Assembly: GCA_005878095.1 (NCBI GenBank)
Contig: VBNH01000048.1
Location: 1-64,000 of the forward strand
Length of the DNA: 64,000 bases
Source: Gammaproteobacteria bacterium
GTDB taxonomy: Bacteria > Pseudomonadota > Gammaproteobacteria > Steroidobacterales > Steroidobacteraceae
Reading direction: 5' to 3'
Position numbers and translations under genes: made by a program. Of the stretch, positions 62,112-64,000 are shown piece by piece; position 1 is the stretch's first letter; each line of letters starts with the position of its first letter. The notes below the pieces were generated by a model. The model had not been told where the DNA came from, did no database searches, and saw nothing but the letters and a program-made list of their open reading frames with translations.

Positions 62112-63472
62112 TGAGCCGCGCACTCCCGGTAGCCCTGGCTGCATGGCTGGCCCTCGCCGGCCTCACGGGTGTCACCGCGGCATGGGCCGCAGCTGCCGAC
62201 GCCGAGCTGACCGCCGGCAACGAGGCGCGCGATCGCGGCGATTACGCGGCGGCTATCGGCCACTATCGCCTCGCCCTCGCCTCCGACCCGCAATCCTACG
62301 AAGTGAAATTCCAGCTGGCGCGGCTCCTGTCCTACACGCGGCAGCGCGAGGAGGCCATACGGCTCTACACCGAGCTCCTGTCGACGAGACCTGCCAACTC
62401 GGATCTGTTGCTGGCGCGCGGACGAACCTATGCCTGGGAAGGACGCTGGTCGGAGTCCGAGGCCGATCTGACGGCAGTGTCCACGCTCCTGCCGGAGTAC
62501 GGTGACGCGTGGGCGGCTTTGGGCGATCTCTATCTGTGGAGCGACCGCCCCGCGGGTGCGATCCAGGCCTACACCCGTTGGGTATCTGTCCAGCCGAACG
62601 AGCCCGGCGCGTATCTCGCCCGATCCAGGGCTTACCGGTCATCGGCAGACCGAACGGCGGCGCGAGCCGATCTGGAAAAGGCGCGCGCGAGCGGCGCGAC
62701 CGACGCGGAGGTGGACCCGCTCATCGCCTCGCTCGAGCAGCGCCCTTCGCCTGCGGCCACGCAGCCCGGAGGCCTTCGCTGGCTGGCACACGTCGGCGAC
62801 ACCTACAGCAATTTCTCCGCCGGCAGGTCTGCCTGGAGCGAATATGACGCCAGCGTTCGCGGGTATTTCCCCCGCGGCTCGCTCGCCGTGGAGAGTCTCG
62901 GGGCGCAGCGCTTCTCGCTGACCGACCACGCCTTCGCGCTGGATGGCTATACGGACGCATGGTCCAGGGCGTATCTCAACCTGCGCTACCAGTACTCGCC
63001 GCATGCGACTCTCTATCCGCAGCAGGCATATCGTGCCGAGCTCTTTCAGGGTAGCGGGCGAGGGTGGGAGCCTTCCTTGAGCTACGACCACATGAGCTTC
63101 ACCCATGCCGACGTCGACATGTACGGCGTGGGACTCGGCAAGTACGTCGGCAACTGGTACCTGCGCTGGCGCACCCTCTTCATCCCCTCCACGACGGGAC
63201 TCGGGGTCTCTCACCGCGCAGTCGCACGCTATTACTTTTCCGGAAACGCAGACGACTACGTCGAGCTGAACGGGGGCCTCAGCCACGGCAACGAGCTTCT
63301 GCCCCATAGCGTACTCGTCAACGTCACGAGCTCCTGGACCGCCGGCGCGCAGATTCAGAAATTCTTCACACCCCGATGGGGCATCTGGCTCACCGGCAGC
63401 GTCAACGACGAGCATACGTCCAGCCCCTTCGTCGAGCGGGACGCCTCGCTGACCCTGCTATTCCGGTGGTGA
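62111..63472 (+). CDS. TPR and YaiO-like outer membrane beta-barrel protein
   Basis: This 453-residue protein has a signal peptide (residues 1 to about 27), four to five TPR motifs (about 30-190, for example RDRGDYAAAIGHYRLALASDP), then a beta-barrel (about 215-453) ending in the outer-membrane-type strand ASLTLLFRW with terminal Trp. The TPR plus YaiO-like barrel combination recalls exopolysaccharide export pores such as PgaA or BcsC, though smaller. It follows the glycosyltransferase with a one-base overlap and is probably the outer membrane exit. Confidence 0.83.
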   Translation: MSRALPVALAAWLALAGLTGVTAAWAAAADAELTAGNEARDRGDYAAAIGHYRLALASDPQSYEVKFQLARLLSYTRQREEAIRLYTELLSTRPANSDLLLARGRTYAWEGRWSESEADLTAVSTLLPEYGDAWAALGDLYLWSDRPAGAIQAYTRWVSVQPNEPGAYLARSRAYRSSADRTAARADLEKARASGATDAEVDPLIASLEQRPSPAATQPGGLRWLAHVGDTYSNFSAGRSAWSEYDASVRGYFPRGSLAVESLGAQRFSLTDHAFALDGYTDAWSRAYLNLRYQYSPHATLYPQQAYRAELFQGSGRGWEPSLSYDHMSFTHADVDMYGVGLGKYVGNWYLRWRTLFIPSTTGLGVSHRAVARYYFSGNADDYVELNGGLSHGNELLPHSVLVNVTSSWTAGAQIQKFFTPRWGIWLTGSVNDEHTSSPFVERDASLTLLFRW

Positions 63473-63490
63473 GTTGCTGACCGCGCCTCG

Positions 63491-64000
63491 ATGGTCAAGC
63501 TGACCGCCCAAGCCCCCGGCACGCCGTGGCCGGTCCGGCTCGGCGAGCGCCTGACCGCCTTCGGGAATCTGTCGCTGGCACTGCTGCTCGCCCTGCTGAC
63601 GGGGCGGCTGATGGAGCTGTCGGGCGTCCTTATGACGACCGAGGTTCCGCGCGATGTGGGCATGGTGATCGTCGCGGCGCTCCGGTCGGACCTGCTGCTG
63701 TTCCTCGAACTGCTCGTCTTCCTCCTGCCGCTGTTCCTGGCGTTCCGGATGATCCTCCGCGGAAAGAACGCGGATGTCCGGGTCTACGGCGGCTTGGGCT
63801 CGCTGGTGCTGATCGGTGCCGCTGCGCTCTCGAGCTATTTCCTTCTCTCCCGGGTACCGCTCGGGAGCGACCTGTTCGGCTATTCCTTGAGCGACATTCT
63901 GACGACGGCTCGCGGGGGCTATCACTTCTCTGCGCTGTCTGTCGCAACGCTGCTGCTCCCGCTCGCGGTGTTCTGGGTCGCGCTGCGCATCTTCAACAGG
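63491..64000 (+). CDS. N-terminal part of a sulfatase/LTA-synthase-like membrane protein
   Basis: Only the first 170 residues are present; the gene continues past the window. They contain four membrane segments (about 20-40, 57-78, 92-112, 143-163) and the segment RVPLGSDLFGYSLSDILTT, which recalls the membrane domain of LTA synthase-like sulfatase-fold proteins. Such enzymes transfer phospho-groups or glycerol phosphate to envelope glycans. The sulfatase domain itself lies outside, so the call rests on the membrane part and the operon context. Confidence 0.65.
   Translation, partial: MVKLTAQAPGTPWPVRLGERLTAFGNLSLALLLALLTGRLMELSGVLMTTEVPRDVGMVIVAALRSDLLLFLELLVFLLPLFLAFRMILRGKNADVRVYGGLGSLVLIGAAALSSYFLLSRVPLGSDLFGYSLSDILTTARGGYHFSALSVATLLLPLAVFWVALRIFNR

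Overview
The window is GC-rich, almost fully coding bacterial chromosome. Genes are packed in operons with 1-4 base stop/start overlaps. The gene set is hopanoid synthesis, polyhydroxyalkanoate (PHA) granules, a xanthomonadin-like aryl polyene cluster, MdtABC-type efflux and outer-membrane proteins. This fits a Gram-negative proteobacterium, most likely a gammaproteobacterium near Steroidobacteraceae, Nevskiales or Xanthomonadales; the placement is inferred from gene content only. Start codons are unusual: TTG is the best start for hpnK, hpnH, hpnG, both phaC genes and one glycosyltransferase, often as a TTGA overlap with the preceding stop.

Layout. (1) 1-11,519: two divergent hopanoid operons. 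The minus operon (hpnI-hpnJ-hpnK and a partial gene) modifies the side chain. The plus operon (idi-hpnH-ispA-squalene synthase-shc-hpnG-hpnA) runs from isopentenyl diphosphate to extended hopanoids, using one eukaryote-type squalene synthase instead of HpnCDE. (2) 11,521-23,185: an MFS exporter, a Doc/ribbon-helix-helix toxin-antitoxin pair, an amidohydrolase with a co-translated Spinster-type MFS, panE, phaB, a halogenase-like flavoprotein, and two exported hydrolases. (3) 23,170-29,036: a PHA locus with two different synthases, a class I-type phaC with phasin and phaR on the minus strand, and class III phaE-phaC on the plus strand. A repeated 12-base motif lies in the phasin and phaR promoters and at the phaE start. 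(4) 29,050-43,986: an exported-looking D-2-hydroxyacid dehydrogenase, then a minus-strand aryl polyene cluster with a chorismatase for the 4-hydroxybenzoate-type starter, ACP, AMP ligase, ketosynthase and chain-length factor, dehydratases, ketoreductase, a dehydratase-acyltransferase fusion, LolA-like and MMPL transport proteins, and at its head a small exported protein made of seven 11-residue repeats. (5) 44,112-47,190: an ABC importer with fused permeases and no binding protein. (6) 47,242-58,933: an mdtABC-outer membrane factor operon divergent from a CpxRA-like two-component system. (7) 58,930-64,000: a small PEP-CTERM-like protein and an envelope polysaccharide operon (HEAT protein, membrane glycosyltransferase, TPR/YaiO-like barrel, sulfatase/LTA-synthase-like protein cut by the window end).

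Most systems concern the envelope or storage: hopanoids stiffen membranes, aryl polyenes protect the outer membrane from oxidation, efflux and exopolysaccharide act at the surface, and PHA stores carbon. No tRNA, rRNA, CRISPR array, transposase or integrase was seen.
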